A DNA stretch of 64,000 nucleotides from Engraulis encrasicolus (Eukaryota > Chordata > Actinopteri > Clupeiformes > Engraulidae), in assembly GCF_034702125.1 (NCBI RefSeq), contig NC_085857.1, forward strand, positions 57,424,426 to 57,488,425, written 5' to 3'. A program made the position numbers and the translations under genes. Of this stretch, positions 23,201 to 32,999 are shown piece by piece (within the stretch, counting starts at the first letter, position 1; the number at the start of each line of letters is the position of its first letter). The notes below the pieces were generated by a model that had not been told where the DNA came from, ran no database searches, and saw nothing but the letters and a program-made list of their open reading frames with translations.

Positions 23201-24358
23201 CGCACACACACAGGAGAAAAACCTTTCCAGTGCAAGACCTGTGGCAAAGCATTCTCTCGAAAAGACCACCTCACCATGCACGAGCAAACTCACTCTGGCG
23301 AAAAACCCTTTACATGCACCTTATGTGGAAAAGGCTTCGCTGTGAGGATCCTTCTCATGAGACACCAGCAGACCCACTCTGGGGAAAAGCCATATCAGTG
23401 TGCCACTTGTGGTAAAGGTTTTGCGCACCACAGCTCCTTAAGCATCCACAAGAGGATCCACATCGCCTCCAAGCAGCATGTGTGTCCTACTTGTGGCAAA
23501 ATGTTTGTCAGAGCGGACCGACTGAGAGACCATCTGAACCTTCACACTGGAGAAAAACCGTACCAGTGCACCAAATGCGTCAAAACCTTTGCGCAGGAAC
23601 ACCGTCTGAAAAATCACTTGAGGACACACAACGAAGGAACTGAGCCGAACCAATATCTCTGTGCCACTTGTGGCAAGACTTTTACTCGACACCACACGTT
23701 CATCATGCACCAGAAACTCCACACGGGTGAAGCTCCTTACCAGTGTCAAACTTGCGGCAAGACTTTTGCCCAGAGCAGTCACCTCACCATGCACCAACGA
23801 ACGCACTCTGCCGTGAAACCGTACAAATGCACCACCTGTGGAAAAGCTTTTCCGCACTACAGCTCTCTCTACACGCATAAGAAGATCCACAGCGGCGAAA
23901 AACCACACGCTTGCCCTACTTGCGGCAAGACTTTTGCCTATGCACACCTGATGAAGAGGCATCACCGACGCCACACCGGGGAAAAGAAATACCACTGCAA
24001 AGTGTGTGGAAAGACTCTGTCGCAGGAGTACGCTCTGAGGCACCAGCGCATTCACATGGGTGAGAAGCGACACCAGTGCACCACGTGTGGAATGGCGTTC
24101 ACACGCAGCCATCATCTCAAAAGGCATCAGATGATTCATACAGGGGAAAAACCTTATAGCTGCTCCACGTGTGGAATCGCCTTTGCAGACAAGCGCAGTC
24201 TGGAGAGTCACCAGAGAACCCACACTGGAGAGAGGCCGTACCAGAGCACCTCGACTGCTGGCAGTGCCTTTGCAGACAGGCGAGCTCTCAAAGTTCACCA
24301 GAGACCACCCCTTCCTGGAGAAATCCCCAGTCAGTCCCACACCTACACATACCTGTAG
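10084..24358 (+). CDS. ZNF-B: 21-finger C2H2 zinc-finger protein (4 exons)
   Basis: Probable nuclear DNA-binding protein of about 831 aa from exons 10084-10309, 13060-13170, 20914-21021 and 22308-24358. Every junction is GT/AG and phase 1, and the joined frame is open to the TAG at 24356-24358. Exon 1 encodes [13 protein letters not shown] and an acidic tail like ZNF-A. Exon 2 carries [17 protein letters not shown]. Exon 3 is a lysine-rich linker ([15 protein letters not shown]), a plausible nuclear-localisation signal not found in ZNF-A or ZNF-C. Exon 4 starts with a Gly-rich run, then 21 C2H2 fingers. A 29-residue spacer separates fingers 2 and 3. Finger 19 is one residue short between its second Cys and first His. 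A 22nd repeat has lost its cysteines and most histidines. Introns are large (2.8, 7.7 and 1.3 kb) and full of transposons. No KRAB or similar domain. No gene name is warranted. Confidence 0.87.
10668..10889 (+). repeat. tRNA-derived SINE, copy 2
   Basis: The head shows TGGCCTAATGATTAGG and a box B-like GGTCCGAATCCC. The body GCAAGGCACCTAACCCC and the tail GTTGGATAAAAGCGTCAG follow, ending in TAATG repeats. It lies in intron 1 of ZNF-B. It is not a functional tRNA gene. Confidence 0.8.
10890..11326. other. ZNF-B intron 1 sequence
   Basis: No gene or clear repeat recognised before the hammerhead-like motif at 11327. Confidence 0.4.
11327..11350 (+). ncRNA. hammerhead-ribozyme-like core
   Basis: CTGATGA, then an extra A, a stem (GACC/GGTC) with a TGAA loop, then GAAA. 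This matches the CUGANGA and GAAA halves of the hammerhead core around stem II. No convincing stem III or cleavage triplet is seen, so activity is doubtful. The motif is shared with the Penelope-like ends in this window. Confidence 0.4.
11446..12190 (+). pseudogene. hAT transposase relic
   Basis: Frames on the + strand, broken by frameshifts near 11450, 11520 and 11810, give pieces of a hAT-superfamily (ZBED-like) transposase. These include a [15 protein letters not shown] segment, a [18 protein letters not shown] segment carrying the conserved Cys-x-x-His region, and a downstream stretch with a [12 protein letters not shown] motif in another frame. The C-terminal dimerisation domain is missing or unrecognisable. 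It sits in intron 1 of ZNF-B and is not functional. Terminal inverted repeats were not found. Confidence 0.75.
12191..12740. other. ZNF-B intron 1 sequence
   Basis: No gene seen. The stretch 12735-12945 resembles 48385-48505 (shared GCGCGCACATCAG and GCACAGGTGCTGGACCAAAC), so it is part of a dispersed element. Confidence 0.4.
12803..12902. repeat. perfect 100-bp palindrome
   Basis: Two 50-bp arms are exact reverse complements, meeting at the TGCA at 12851-12854 with no spacer. Each arm contains TGATGAAGGACGTTCAGTCC followed by GAAACGTTG, which resembles a hammerhead core with one altered position (TTGATGA). The arms would form a cruciform or RNA hairpin. Confidence 0.92.
12947..12973 (+). 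repeat. (CA)n microsatellite
   Basis: Short (AC)n tract about 90 bp upstream of ZNF-B exon 2, matching the placement in ZNF-A. Confidence 0.9.
13060..13170 (+). CDS. ZNF-B exon 2
   Basis: 111 nt between a CTTATAG acceptor and a GTAAGT donor, phase 1 to 1. Homologous to ZNF-A exon 2 (shared EPPET and GDRQVKMEE). Confidence 0.8.
13555..16249. mobile_element. hAT-type element with 8-bp target duplication
   Basis: Inverted ends TAAGGCTGTAACGATA and TATCGTTACAGCCTTA are flanked by a perfect 8-bp duplication ATACCTCG (13547-13554 and 16250-16257). It lies inside the Tc1-like relic. The 8-bp duplication places it in the hAT superfamily. No transposase frame survives. It is interrupted by a further element at 14100-15481. 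Confidence 0.85.
14100..15481. mobile_element. nested DNA element with CAGGGCTCCAGA ends
   Basis: The left end CAGGGCTCCAGAGTGCGACC and the right end TCTGGAGCCCTG are inverted. CTTAA flanks both ends. Subterminal blocks TTTAGGCGCACC are also inverted. It resembles the element at 45303-46519 in terminus and design. It contains (GA)n near 14740, (TCCA)n near 14976-15022 and (TAA)n near 15274-15310. No coding sequence. Confidence 0.75.
17128..17236 (+). repeat. (GA)n microsatellite
   Basis: GAGA tract with regular ACAG interruptions. Confidence 0.95.
17703..19065. mobile_element. DNA transposon, copy A (1.36 kb)
   Basis: Ends TACAAAGGGGATTCC and GGAATCCGCTTTGTA are inverted, and TTTTTTGGGAC-type blocks recur inside each end. 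Copy B at 43146-46712 is clearly homologous along both sides. On the minus strand around 18600-18770, a frame with [19 protein letters not shown] looks like part of a lost protein gene. The superfamily was not identified. Confidence 0.7.
19463..19712 (+). mobile_element. L2-type LINE 3' end
   Basis: The start encodes a LINE C-terminal signature ([15 protein letters not shown] then stop). A 3' UTR follows, ending TAAGTCACTTTGGTCAAAAG, the tail shared with the SINEs in this window. 5'-truncated. Confidence 0.6.
19713..20848. other. ZNF-B intron 2 remainder
   Basis: AT-rich, no recognisable gene. A short TAAT-rich stretch lies near 20030-20060. Confidence 0.4.
20849..20886 (+). repeat. (AATGT)n tract
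   Basis: Repeated TAATG/AATGT units like the SINE tails, about 30 bp upstream of the exon 3 acceptor of ZNF-B. Probably a SINE remnant. Confidence 0.7.
20914..21021 (+). CDS. ZNF-B exon 3, lysine-rich
   Basis: 108 nt between a TTGCTGCAG acceptor and a GTAGTA donor. The phase-1 frame joins exactly to exons 2 and 4. It encodes a short, highly basic Lys/Ser/Gly segment. The donor region is tandemly repeated downstream. Coding status rests on phase fit and composition, so it is less certain than the finger exon. Confidence 0.65.
21009..21140 (+). repeat. three tandem copies of the exon 3 splice-donor region
   Basis: AGTGAAAAGCAAGGTAGT begins at 21009 and 21059, and a one-base variant at 21112. 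Related GGCTGGGAG-like flanks follow each. Units are about 50-53 bp. The first copy spans the exon 3/intron boundary, so two decoy donors lie downstream. Confidence 0.85.
21141..22307 (+). other. ZNF-B intron 3
   Basis: No gene. Includes a segment around 21420-21680 with interspersed-repeat character but no ends I can define. It finishes at the TTGCCCAG acceptor. Confidence 0.4.
22308..24358 (+). CDS. ZNF-B exon 4, zinc-finger array
   Basis: 2051 nt after a TTGCCCAG acceptor, phase 1. Includes (GGA)n coding a Gly run and then 21 well-formed fingers plus one degenerate finger before the stop. Confidence 0.93.
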
Positions 24359-24530
24359 AAAGGCCTTGGCAGATTAAAAAAAGAAATCAGTGTAACAGAT
24401 ATAACATTCAGAAAGGCCTTTGCAGACAAAAAGAAAACCCCAAATCAGTCTAACAAATGTAACGCATGCGGAAAGGCATACAGATCTAACATGTCAGCAG
24501 TGACACTGATGAAGGCCATTGATTAGCAGT
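24359..24530 (+). pseudogene. decayed zinc fingers after the ZNF-B stop
   Basis: After the stop codon, finger-like fragments continue: AAAGGCCTTTGCAGACAAA (KAFADK), then a frame giving KCNACGKAYRSN. Histidines and linkers are lost. The ancestral array was therefore longer and was cut short by a new stop or by decay. Confidence 0.65.
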
Positions 24531-25237
24531 GACTTGTAGTGTTGTTCGTATAGCACCACTGTGCATTATAAATGCAGGACATAAGTAGTTCTTCTAGCAC
24601 ATTGTACACTGTACAGTATAAAAAGAAGCCTACTAATTGTTTGTGTTTTTTCTCAATTGCTTGGGTACATTTTGTTTTCCAAATCTGTCTTGCAATTCGC
24701 AAAAGATAAAGTGGATTATGTTGACTGCAGTTGTAACTGCAAGTTATGGCAAATTCTCAGAAAGCCTCAACCATGGATGGGTTCTTCAGAGGGGTAATCA
24801 AAGGGTTCTCCGAATTAGATCTTCAGTTAGTTCCTCCATTGTGGATGAAGCCCTAAATCTCTGAAGAACCCTTTAGAAAACCTTTTGGGCGCTTCCAAGC
24901 TTCAAAGAGCCTTTAGAGGTTCATCCACAATGGCAAGTGAGGGTTCTTTGAAGAAATGTTTTATCTTTACAGTGTATGGCTCGAGCACCTCACTTGCACC
25001 ACAACATTCATTTACTGACACACTCTTCGGTCAATTGACATTACTGACATGACATACTACTTGTAAATAACGATATATTATTTAAAATGCACAAATCTAA
25101 GCTTATGTGATCTCTCTCTTTGCCATTGCCACTCACAAGCCAGTGTTCGTGACATACATGGCCTTGTTCGAACTTGACATTTTTTTTGTATGGTAGTATG
25201 TGGACTTGTCCGGCTTTTGTTTTAACAGTTTGTTCAT
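24531..25237. other. intergenic, probable ZNF-B 3' UTR
   Basis: No clear gene or repeat. The 3' end of the ZNF-B transcript is probably here, but no convincing AATAAA could be tied to it. Confidence 0.35.
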
Positions 25238-25463
25238 GGTAGCCGTGGCCTAATGGTTAAGGAGATGGACTTTAGATCAGACGGTTGCAGGTTCGAATCT
25301 CAAACCCCACCCTTACCTCTCCCTACACCTCCATCCATACATGGCCGAGGTGCCCTTGAGGAAGGCACCTTACCCTACATTGCTCAAGGGACTGTAACCT
25401 ATACCCTGTAAATAACTAAGTTGCTTTGGACAAAAGTGTCAGCTAAGTATAATGCAATGTAAT
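25238..25463 (+). repeat. tRNA-derived SINE, copy 3 (best preserved)
   Basis: Full layout: a tRNA-like head (GTGGCCTAATGGTTAAGG, box B GGTTCGAATCTC), a body with GAAGGCACCTTACCC and GGGACTGTAACC, a tail AAGTTGCTTTGGACAAAAG, and terminal AATGT repeats. Confidence 0.85.
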
Positions 25464-25620
25464 TTTGGTAGTAAATGAATGCCTAATTCCTTCTACTGCC
25501 AATTCCTGCTGGCATGTTGCGATGAAGCAGTTGGGGTCTGCAACAGCTATCAGTCGCTGTTGGTTTGATTGGAGAGATCTGTTGTATTTGTGTTTTTGGG
25601 TTTGGAGATTGAAAGTGTAG

Positions 25621-25998
25621 TAGGGGTGGGCGATATGGCAAAAATGTTGTATCACGATTTTTTAACATGAAATCACGATATCGATTTTTTATCACGATCT
25701 TCCATCCAAAAAATAAAAACAACAAAAAACAACTTTCATATACTTGCAATTTGTAATTTGCAGTCAATAAAATGTTAACACACTGATGATACTCTCATAA
25801 AGTGTACAAGTGGAATACAATAATGTAAAGAATAAAGTGAAGACAACAACATAAGTGAGAAAACGTCACTCTGATACTGATAATAAACATCTTCACTGCA
25901 AGACGATCTATACGATTTCTTCACTTTGGCAGATTCGAGACGATATTTTACTCAATATCGCGATTCACGATATAATATCGTCATATCGCCCACCCCTA
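25621..25998. mobile_element. hAT MITE (378 bp)
   Basis: Ends TAGGGGTGGGCGATATG and CATATCGCCCACCCCTA are perfect inverted repeats. A perfect 8-bp target duplication AAGTGTAG lies at 25613-25620 and 25999-26006. The interior is rich in ATCACGAT blocks. Non-coding. Confidence 0.92.
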
Positions 25999-26006
25999 AA
26001 GTGTAG

Positions 26007-26919
26007 GTTAAGAGTTGGACCTTTTTTAGTTTAGTTTGGCCGTTTTGGTATAATTGGTAATGTGGCAAAGAACTTTTGTTGTTTCTTGTATCCCCATTTA
26101 GTGCGCTTGTGGTAGTGTGGTCAAATAGCTTTTTTTCTCTCTTTTTTTAAATATGGGGGGGGGGTCTCATTTTTCAAGTATTTTATGAGGGGGTGTTGAC
26201 CTTATGTTATGATAGGACAGATAAAGAGATGGACAGGAAATGCTTGCGAGACAGACACGTCGTCCCTTGTGTTGTGAATCTGACCTTGTGGTGATGTCAG
26301 CCACTCCCAAGGCAAATAAATAAAAAATAAGAAAACATAAAGAACTTTAAGGGGCTGCCACTTTATCGTCATTTAGTCCTGCCTCAGAGCCTGGGCGGGG
26401 TGGTACATCTCCACTGGCATTGATGAGTAAATTATCCTTGTCCTCAAGCTCTGTATGAAGATGGGTTACTATACAAAGTGCAGTAACTACTCCCAAAATT
26501 GAAATTGAGAACAAGCCTAAAAAAGTATTGGTATGAGGTTGGATATTGTAGTTACTGCAAATTTGATATAGCAATTTCTCTAAAACGGGACACATTTGGA
26601 CCGTAAGGCTTTGCCACAAGATAAAGGAGTTTTTATGAAGACCATTTCAGTCTAAATTCACAAATGTTGACAAAACATGTTATCACTGCACTTTGCCTTT
26701 GTAGAGTGGTTTTGTTGAGTTTTCAGCATGTGACCTAGTGCCAATATCCCAGAAGCCTCATTGCTAACCAGTTAGCAACTTAGTAGGTTGCTTATGGGAA
26801 ATGAGTTTGCAACCAAGTGAATTGCTAAGTTAGTGCGTGTTGAGAAGGGTCTTCCTGGTTGGGTTAGTTGCCGTGAGAGACTGTGTTTGATTTCATTTCT
26901 TTTTTCCCAAGATTTTTTT
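26007..26919. other. intergenic, no gene seen
   Basis: A G-run near 26155. A minus-strand frame at 26347-26619 (90 codons) has a hydrophobic middle but no recognisable family and no splice or paralogue support, so it is not called. Confidence 0.35.
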
Positions 26920-27055
26920 GGGAGCTTTTTAGCCTTTGTTCAGACAGGACAATTTGAGAGCGTGTCAGGAAATGACGTCGGGCGAGACAGGAAGTGAGTG
27001 TGTGAGGGAGACAGAGGGAATGACTTCGGGCTGGAATCGAAACCCGTGGCTCAGT
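26920..27055 (+). repeat. SINE-like fragment
   Basis: Shares GACAGGAAGTGAGTG and a box-B-like CTGGAATCGAAACCC with 2376-2490. Confidence 0.4.
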
Positions 27056-27514
27056 GTGACAGTGCGGCTGCAGTAGCGTGAATAACCAATCAATTACCTA
27101 CCCCATAGAGTGAACCTGCCCCCCTTTTCACTGCAATCCGTGGCCGCCCTTTTTTTAGGTAGACCTGAGAAATGGAAACTAATAGAGGAGGAGACTCACC
27201 GGTCCGCTGCATGTGCGCCACGATTTTGCATGTTAATGTGTTCTCCACAATGCCCTGGCTGTGACAGGTTAGGGGGTTGGTTTTGGTGTGGCCATGATTC
27301 TGCCATTTCCTTTCCTTGTTTGATTGTCGTTGACAAGAGTAAAGCCGCAAAAACGTTGCTCTACTGACAGGTTAGGGTTAGGGATGGTTTTGGTCAGGGT
27401 TGGTAAAGTACCTTTAACACAGAGCGTGCTCAAAACCTTGCCTCTCATCCCCTCCCCTCCCCTCCCCTCCCCTGGCACGCACCTCCTCTTAAGTTGTGGG
27501 TGACTGGACATGTA
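27056..27514. other. intergenic, no gene seen
   Basis: Contains a CCCCTCCCCTCCC run near 27450 and otherwise unrecognised sequence. Confidence 0.35.
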
Positions 27515-27779
27515 GGGTCGATTCCCGTCCTCCCTTGCTAACTTGCCTCCTTGTGGCCTGAAGATGACGTCACAGACAGCAGATTTGTGTAACAATATCT
27601 TGCAAAAGCTCAATTCTAATATTTTCGGGATGGTGAATGAAAAACAGTCCCCCCAAAGTTGGTTTGGCTAAGCTGACAGAAAGGAAACTTAATTGTTTTC
27701 TCCACAGAGGCAGGGCGGCAGCAAAATGCGAGGCCGCAAGTACAAGTGGAGGACGGGAGTCTGCATATTGGAATGCACA
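27515..27779 (+). mobile_element. MITE family 1, copy 3
   Basis: TTCCCGTCCTCCC at the left and GGAGGACGGGAGTCTGCATAT at the right are inverted ends. The body matches copies 1, 2 and 4. Confidence 0.75.
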
Positions 27780-27789
27780 AGTAATGTGA

Positions 27790-28145
27790 CTGGGCCTACA
27801 CTTGACAACCGTCCCCATTCTCACTCCAACCTGTCTGCTTTTAAAACAAGGCTAAAACCCCTCCTTTTTACCCTTGTCTTTCAATAATTGAATAATAGTT
27901 CTATGGGATTTTTATGGTGATACTGTCATATTATCTTGTCTTATTGTGATATTATTTTATGATTTTATTGGAATTATTGTCTTATCCTGCATGAACTTTT
28001 ATTGATTTGTAATTCTATCAAGGTTCTTATTTTTAAATTGTATTGCTTTGGCCCTTCCTACTTTTATTGTACAGTGTCCTCGGGTATTTTAAGAGGCGCT
28101 TTGAATAAAATGTATTATTATTATTATTATTATTATTAATATCAT
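27790..28145 (+). mobile_element. LINE 3' end with (TTA)n tail
   Basis: Begins with a C-terminal LINE motif (LSAFKTRLKPLLFTL). A 3' UTR with TTTTAAGAGGCGCTTTGAAT follows, then AATAAAATG and (TTA)n. 5'-truncated copy lying directly after the MITE. Confidence 0.65.
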
Positions 28146-28731
28146 TATTATTAATATATGTGCGAGTGAGGCACTCTTGTGTATCCAGCTCCAGTCTCAG
28201 CATTTCCTATGCCTGCCTTAAAGCGATACCTACCACATTTTGGGAAATAAGTTCATTTTACACTTTGAGCATCGTGAGACTGGATAGTCTGGGGTTTGAA
28301 TTCGCATCTGGGGACAGTTATCGTTATATTTTATCTATTGTGTGTCTATTTTGATTGGGTTTTGTTTTCGTTTTCTTTTCATTCTTTGACGGTGCTTTAG
28401 TGGCATGGGTGGTAGCAGTAGCAGTGGTAGGGGGAGAGAGAGCTGGCATGGTGACTTGTCTCCGGTCCTGCTGTGGGTTGGACCACCAGGGTGCCTAAGT
28501 CAGGCCCTTCTACCTTTTGAACTAAATATTGAATAGCAGTGAATGGAGAGAGTCAAGCAAAAATCCTGATTCCGTTTGGCATGTGCTGTGGATTTCACAG
28601 TGAATTTTAAAAGTTTGGATTGGTGTTGGAAGACCTCGTTTTCGGGAGGCAGCAAAAGTTAGATCCCATTAGACCCCAGTTTTTGCTGGGTTTTCCCCCT
28701 AAAGTTGGGGTAACTCTCTCTCCCACCAGCA
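28146..28731. other. intergenic, no gene seen
   Basis: No supported coding sequence or transposon ends. Confidence 0.35.
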
Positions 28732-28985
28732 CAGCGGTTCCCAAACTGGTTCAGGATCCCTATGGGGGGAGGTCGCAGAGGTAATGCAGGAAGCTCACAG
28801 AGAGAAGTAACTTGGCATAATAAACAGGTTAACAACTAACACAATTCCATAAATAGCATATTAATTCAATTCAGGTGTATGATTGACTTTTCCTGTGAAC
28901 TAAAACGAAAATTTAGAGACAACAACAACAACAAATGTTGTCTTTAAAGTGGGGACTGCAGCAGAAAGAGTTTGGGAACCGCCGG
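28732..28985. mobile_element. hAT-type MITE (~254 bp)
   Basis: Left end CAGCGGTTCCCAAACTGG and right end GAGTTTGGGAACCGCCG are inverted. Interior (CAA)n near 28921. No clear target duplication. Confidence 0.7.
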
Positions 28986-29068
28986 CTGCCCTAATGCCAC
29001 ATTTGCACCACAATGCCCACCTACTGGCACACTCTTCGGTTAATTCACATTTCTCGTATGATATTGGA

Positions 29069-29338
29069 AACGTTCTAATATGCGGAGTCCCGTCCTCCTT
29101 TGCTCACTTGCCTCCTTGTGGCCTCGTGATGACGTCACGACAACAGAATTGTAATTTCAATATCACAATAGCAATAGCTAAATTCTAATGTCATTTTCTC
29201 ATTTGCAAACTGGATGGTGAATGAAGCTGACAGCGGGGATACTTTATTGTTTCCTCCATGGAGGCGGGACGTCAGAGAAATGCGAGGCCACAAGCACAGA
29301 CTGAGGATGGGAGTCTGCATATTGGAGTACACCCATAG
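29069..29338 (+). mobile_element. MITE family 1, copy 4
   Basis: TTCTAATATGCGGAGTCCCG at the left and CGGGACG/GGGAGTCTGCATATTGGAG blocks towards the right. The body is homologous to copies 1-3, with an internal deletion near 29222. Confidence 0.75.
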
Positions 29339-30650
29339 ATTGGTTTCCTGTGCACAAACATTCGCGCTGTAAGCAGCCAATCATGTGAGCGCATTTTTTG
29401 AATGACAGCCGTTTCAAAACAATCCGAGGTTGCAGAGCGATCCTCAGCTGCACGCGCAGACAAGAAACCTATGTATAGCTTATGACTTCTTGACAAGAAA
29501 CCTACGTATAGCTTATGACTTGTAAATAAACATCATTAGTAGCATGGCGTAGTTTGTCTTCAAAAAATAACGTTATTAATGTCTCGTCCTGTATGCGGGG
29601 GTGGACAGCTCATTGTAAAACGTAACTGAGATACAGTATGTAAAATTGTGACTAAATAAAAATGGGTTCTTCTGTTTTTATTTGCTGTTGTATGTCTGAT
29701 TCATTGTGATTAAGATTTGGTTTTGACTTTCTTTTAACACTGTCAACGACAATTATGACGAAATGTGATGGGGTAATAAAATGGGTTTTTCTGATTTTGT
29801 TTTAATCTTTCTTATTCATTGGAATTACTTAGCTTTTGACTCTCTGTTATAGATTGAATTGATTATGATTAGGGATGCCATAATCATATTGTCAATCTCC
29901 AAGACAGAACTTTGCACAAGCCTAGTCTGCTATCATGTATGATAACTAAAATTTGAATGACCAATCACCTCTGTCTTAGTGACTGAAGGGATTCCAAAGT
30001 CATTAAAACCAGTTTGTGCTGCAAAGGTGAGTTCTACTTCATATTAATGGAATAACCTCTTTGGGGTACCCATGTTTATGCACATGCCCATTTTTGTTTA
30101 AATCCACATAAAATTGTGTCTGTTACACCAATTGAAATTCTTCCACTTCTGAAATGTTTTTCTTTCCCTACAGTTTAACATAGGCCTATGTTAAAATGAA
30201 GTTGCAACTTAAAAAGCTCAACGAGAGATAAACCAATCTAATGATTTTCCAATAGGGTGCCCAAACTTTGCCATGGCACTGTAGTAAAGGAATAATAAGC
30301 CGTAATGGAAATACTGAGAAGACCTGAAATCAAGCTGGCGGAGTTCGGAGCCTATGGTGAATTGTTCTCAAGATAGATTTTGAACATGCTGGACGTTAAA
30401 TGCCAAATTACGACAGAAAGTGTGGTCAATGTGAGCCAATATTGCTTACTACCTGATCTACACATTTGCCGCTACCTAAAAATATAAGGTAGCACAACTA
30501 AATAGTAGATTGAAGAAGGGGTATTATTGGTGCTTTTTGAACATTTCATCCTCTCAGTGCACCGCAGAGAACCATACAGTGTGAAAACCATTAAAATCCA
30601 GGTAACAGTACAATGCATTGTGACCTAAGTTGACATAATGTATAATCCTT
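29339..30650. other. intergenic, no gene seen
   Basis: AT-rich. One direct duplication of ~30 bp (GACAAGAAACCTA..GCTTATGACTT) occurs at 29459-29520. No supported genes. Confidence 0.35.
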
Positions 30651-30830
30651 TCAACTTTTTATGACGCGTTTCGGCGACAGCCAATGACTGTATAGAGGTC
30701 AGTGACCACAGCCAATGGGAATGTTTGAATGCTTTGCCTTCTGCTTGTAACAGACATACTGTAGTCGCTTTAATCGCGCGTATCGCTCTGTCGCTTGAAT
30801 CGCTTCGTGCCTGGTCTATTCGTGCAGTAA
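30651..30830. repeat. dispersed repeat, inverted copy at ~61740-61925
   Basis: CAGCCAATGACTGTATAGAGG and flanking blocks (GGTCAGTGACCACAGCCAATG) match 61850-61900 in the opposite orientation, as do the following ATCGCTT-rich sequences. Part of an unidentified dispersed element. Confidence 0.6.
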
Positions 30831-30924
30831 TACATTACTTTTTGCTGTAATGCAGTAATACCTGTAATGCAGTAGAACCTGTAATGCCTTATATTACTGC
30901 ATTACAGCAAAACGTAATGTACTA

Positions 30925-31250
30925 AGGTTAGGTGCCTTGGTACAGGGTATTGGTTACAGTCCCTGGAGCAATGTGAGGTTAGGTGCCTTGGTACAGTGTA
31001 TTGGTCACAGTCCCTGGAACAATGTGAGTTAGGTGCCTTGGTACAGTGTTACAGTCCCCAATGTGAGTTAGGTGCCTTGGTACAGTGTATTGGTTACAGT
31101 CGGTCCCTGGAGCAATGTAAGGTCAGGTGCCTTGTACAGGGTATTGGTTACAGTCCCTGGTGCTGTGTGAGGTTAGGTGCCTTGGTGCAGGGTATTGGCT
31201 ACAGTCCCTAGAGCAATGTGAGTTAGGTGCCTTGGTACAGGGTATTGGTT
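30925..31250 (-). repeat. minisatellite derived from the SINE body
   Basis: Seven units of about 39-54 bp (starts near 30925, 30977, 31027, 31066, 31120, 31170, 31220), each with GGTTAGGTGCCTTGGTACAG and ATTGGTTACAGTCCCTGG. These are the reverse complement of the body of the SINEs at 7689, 10668 and 25238. Confidence 0.85.
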
Positions 31251-31984
31251 GACACATGCATCTCAACAAGTTCACACGCCACATGGTATTTCTCATAGGA
31301 CATTTTCCAATTGGCACACATAAATTAGTCCAGCCTATCCACAGACGCGTCAGCCATTGGTAACAGCGCTTTTGTGTTCAGACCAGTTATGCAATAACAA
31401 TGCTATTCAGCCAATCAGAAAATACACTTTTTTCTGTTGTCGGGCAGATCAGAGTATCATAATAGTGCACGCCAAGAAAGTTTAATAGTCAGTGCGTCAA
31501 TGGTTCAAAATTGAGTTTTTTTCAAATTATAGAACAGGCAGGTGAACAGGAGATGTAGGGACCGTCAGGTGATGACTTAGGTTATAATATAAGTCTTTTG
31601 GTTAGGCTATAGTTTTAGGCTACTCCTTGGCTTATTATTTCCAAACCCCACCATGTAGTCAGAGATATTACGATGGTTAATTAATTTAGGCTAAAATTAA
31701 ATTAAGCTATCTACTGTAGGCTATTGGGCAGCTTGTTTCTCTGAAGATCCTTATTCCTACCTCTCAATAATCTGACAATTTCTTAAATGCCTACATCTCT
31801 TTATTTGAAGATAAGCCTTCATAAATGCAAATAGGTGTCAGTGCTTTCGCGTTGTCCATCTGCGGTTGCTTTCTCTGATTCAATGCATGCAATTTGCTCA
31901 AAGACACGGAAACATGATTGCTATCACCTACATGATTTAGGCTACTTATTATTCTATAAAGTTCGTAGCCTAGTGGTCTGTATT
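31251..31984. other. intergenic, no supported gene
   Basis: A minus-strand frame over 31791-31994 encodes a hydrophilic stretch that runs up to the transposon edge at 31985. It has no recognised family. Confidence 0.3.
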
Positions 31985-32999
31985 CCCTTATCAAAAAATC
32001 CTTAAGGAATCCAGTAAGGTAAATCCTGTAGGATCTCTATCAGATTTTGGAACCAAAATCCTACAGGAATCCTATTGGAATCCAGAAGGCAGAATCCTAC
32101 AGGATTCCTTTAGGATTTCAATGTTCCTATAGGATTATTTGTTCCAAAATCTGATAGAAATCCAATAGGATTCTGATGGGATAATTCCTATAGGATTTAT
32201 ATTCCTATAGGATTTATTCTTATAGGATTTATATTCCTATAGGATTTATTCTTACAGGATTTCTATTCCTATAGGATTTGTATTCTGTGGGATTTATTAT
32301 AATAGGATTTTAAAACATAGTTCACATAAACATAAAGCAAAAAAACAACACAGCAAATGAAATGGTCATATGCGAAATATATTTATTATTTCATTATTTG
32401 ATCATTGTGTGGGTGTCATTTTTGCCTCATCTGAACAGTCCTGTGCCATTGCTTGCTTGATCATTGAAGTGTCCACATCAAATTTGTTTGTGAAGTAGTC
32501 TGAAAAAACAAACAAACAAACATACAGAGCAGACCAACACATGGAAAATTAAGACATGAGAAAATACATAGGCCTACTGAACAGACTTTAAAACTCTATT
32601 GAGAATCTGTGGCATGTGCGGGAGAGGGTTTTTTGTGTTGTTGAAAACAATGCGTGTAGCATGGATGGAAATCTTGTGACATTGTCAGACATTTACAGTG
32701 CATCCCGTAGGCTAAGTAATTCACATGTTTTGAGTGTCATGGCAAAAGCTACCTGTTTCTAATACTTTTGCACATAAAAAAATGTTGTCATTATGGGGTG
32801 TTGTGTGTACAATTTTGAGTAAAAGAAAGGCAAGCTGAGAAAGGAATTGAATCCATTGTGGAATAAGGCTGTAACATAACAATGTGTGGAAAAAGTGAAG
32901 TGCTGACAGTACTTGCTGGATGTACTGTATAAAAAATATTCCTTGTCTGAGAACTTTGCTGTTTATGTAAGCAAGGTATTGTAGTGAAAAGGTACTCAC

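Noticed and set aside
22271..24340. Long minus-strand frames (300-340 codons) opposite the ZNF-B finger array
   Set aside because: They mirror the coding strand's repeated finger codons and have no independent features.
25238..25310. tRNA gene in the SINE head
   Set aside because: Box B is good, but the acceptor stem and the rest of the cloverleaf are not maintained, and it is fused to the SINE body and tail.
26347..26619. 90-codon minus-strand frame with hydrophobic middle
   Set aside because: No recognisable family, no splice context and no second copy in the window.
30925..31250. CRISPR-like array of regularly spaced repeats
   Set aside because: Units are contiguous and derived from a SINE; there are no unique spacers, and the genome is a vertebrate.
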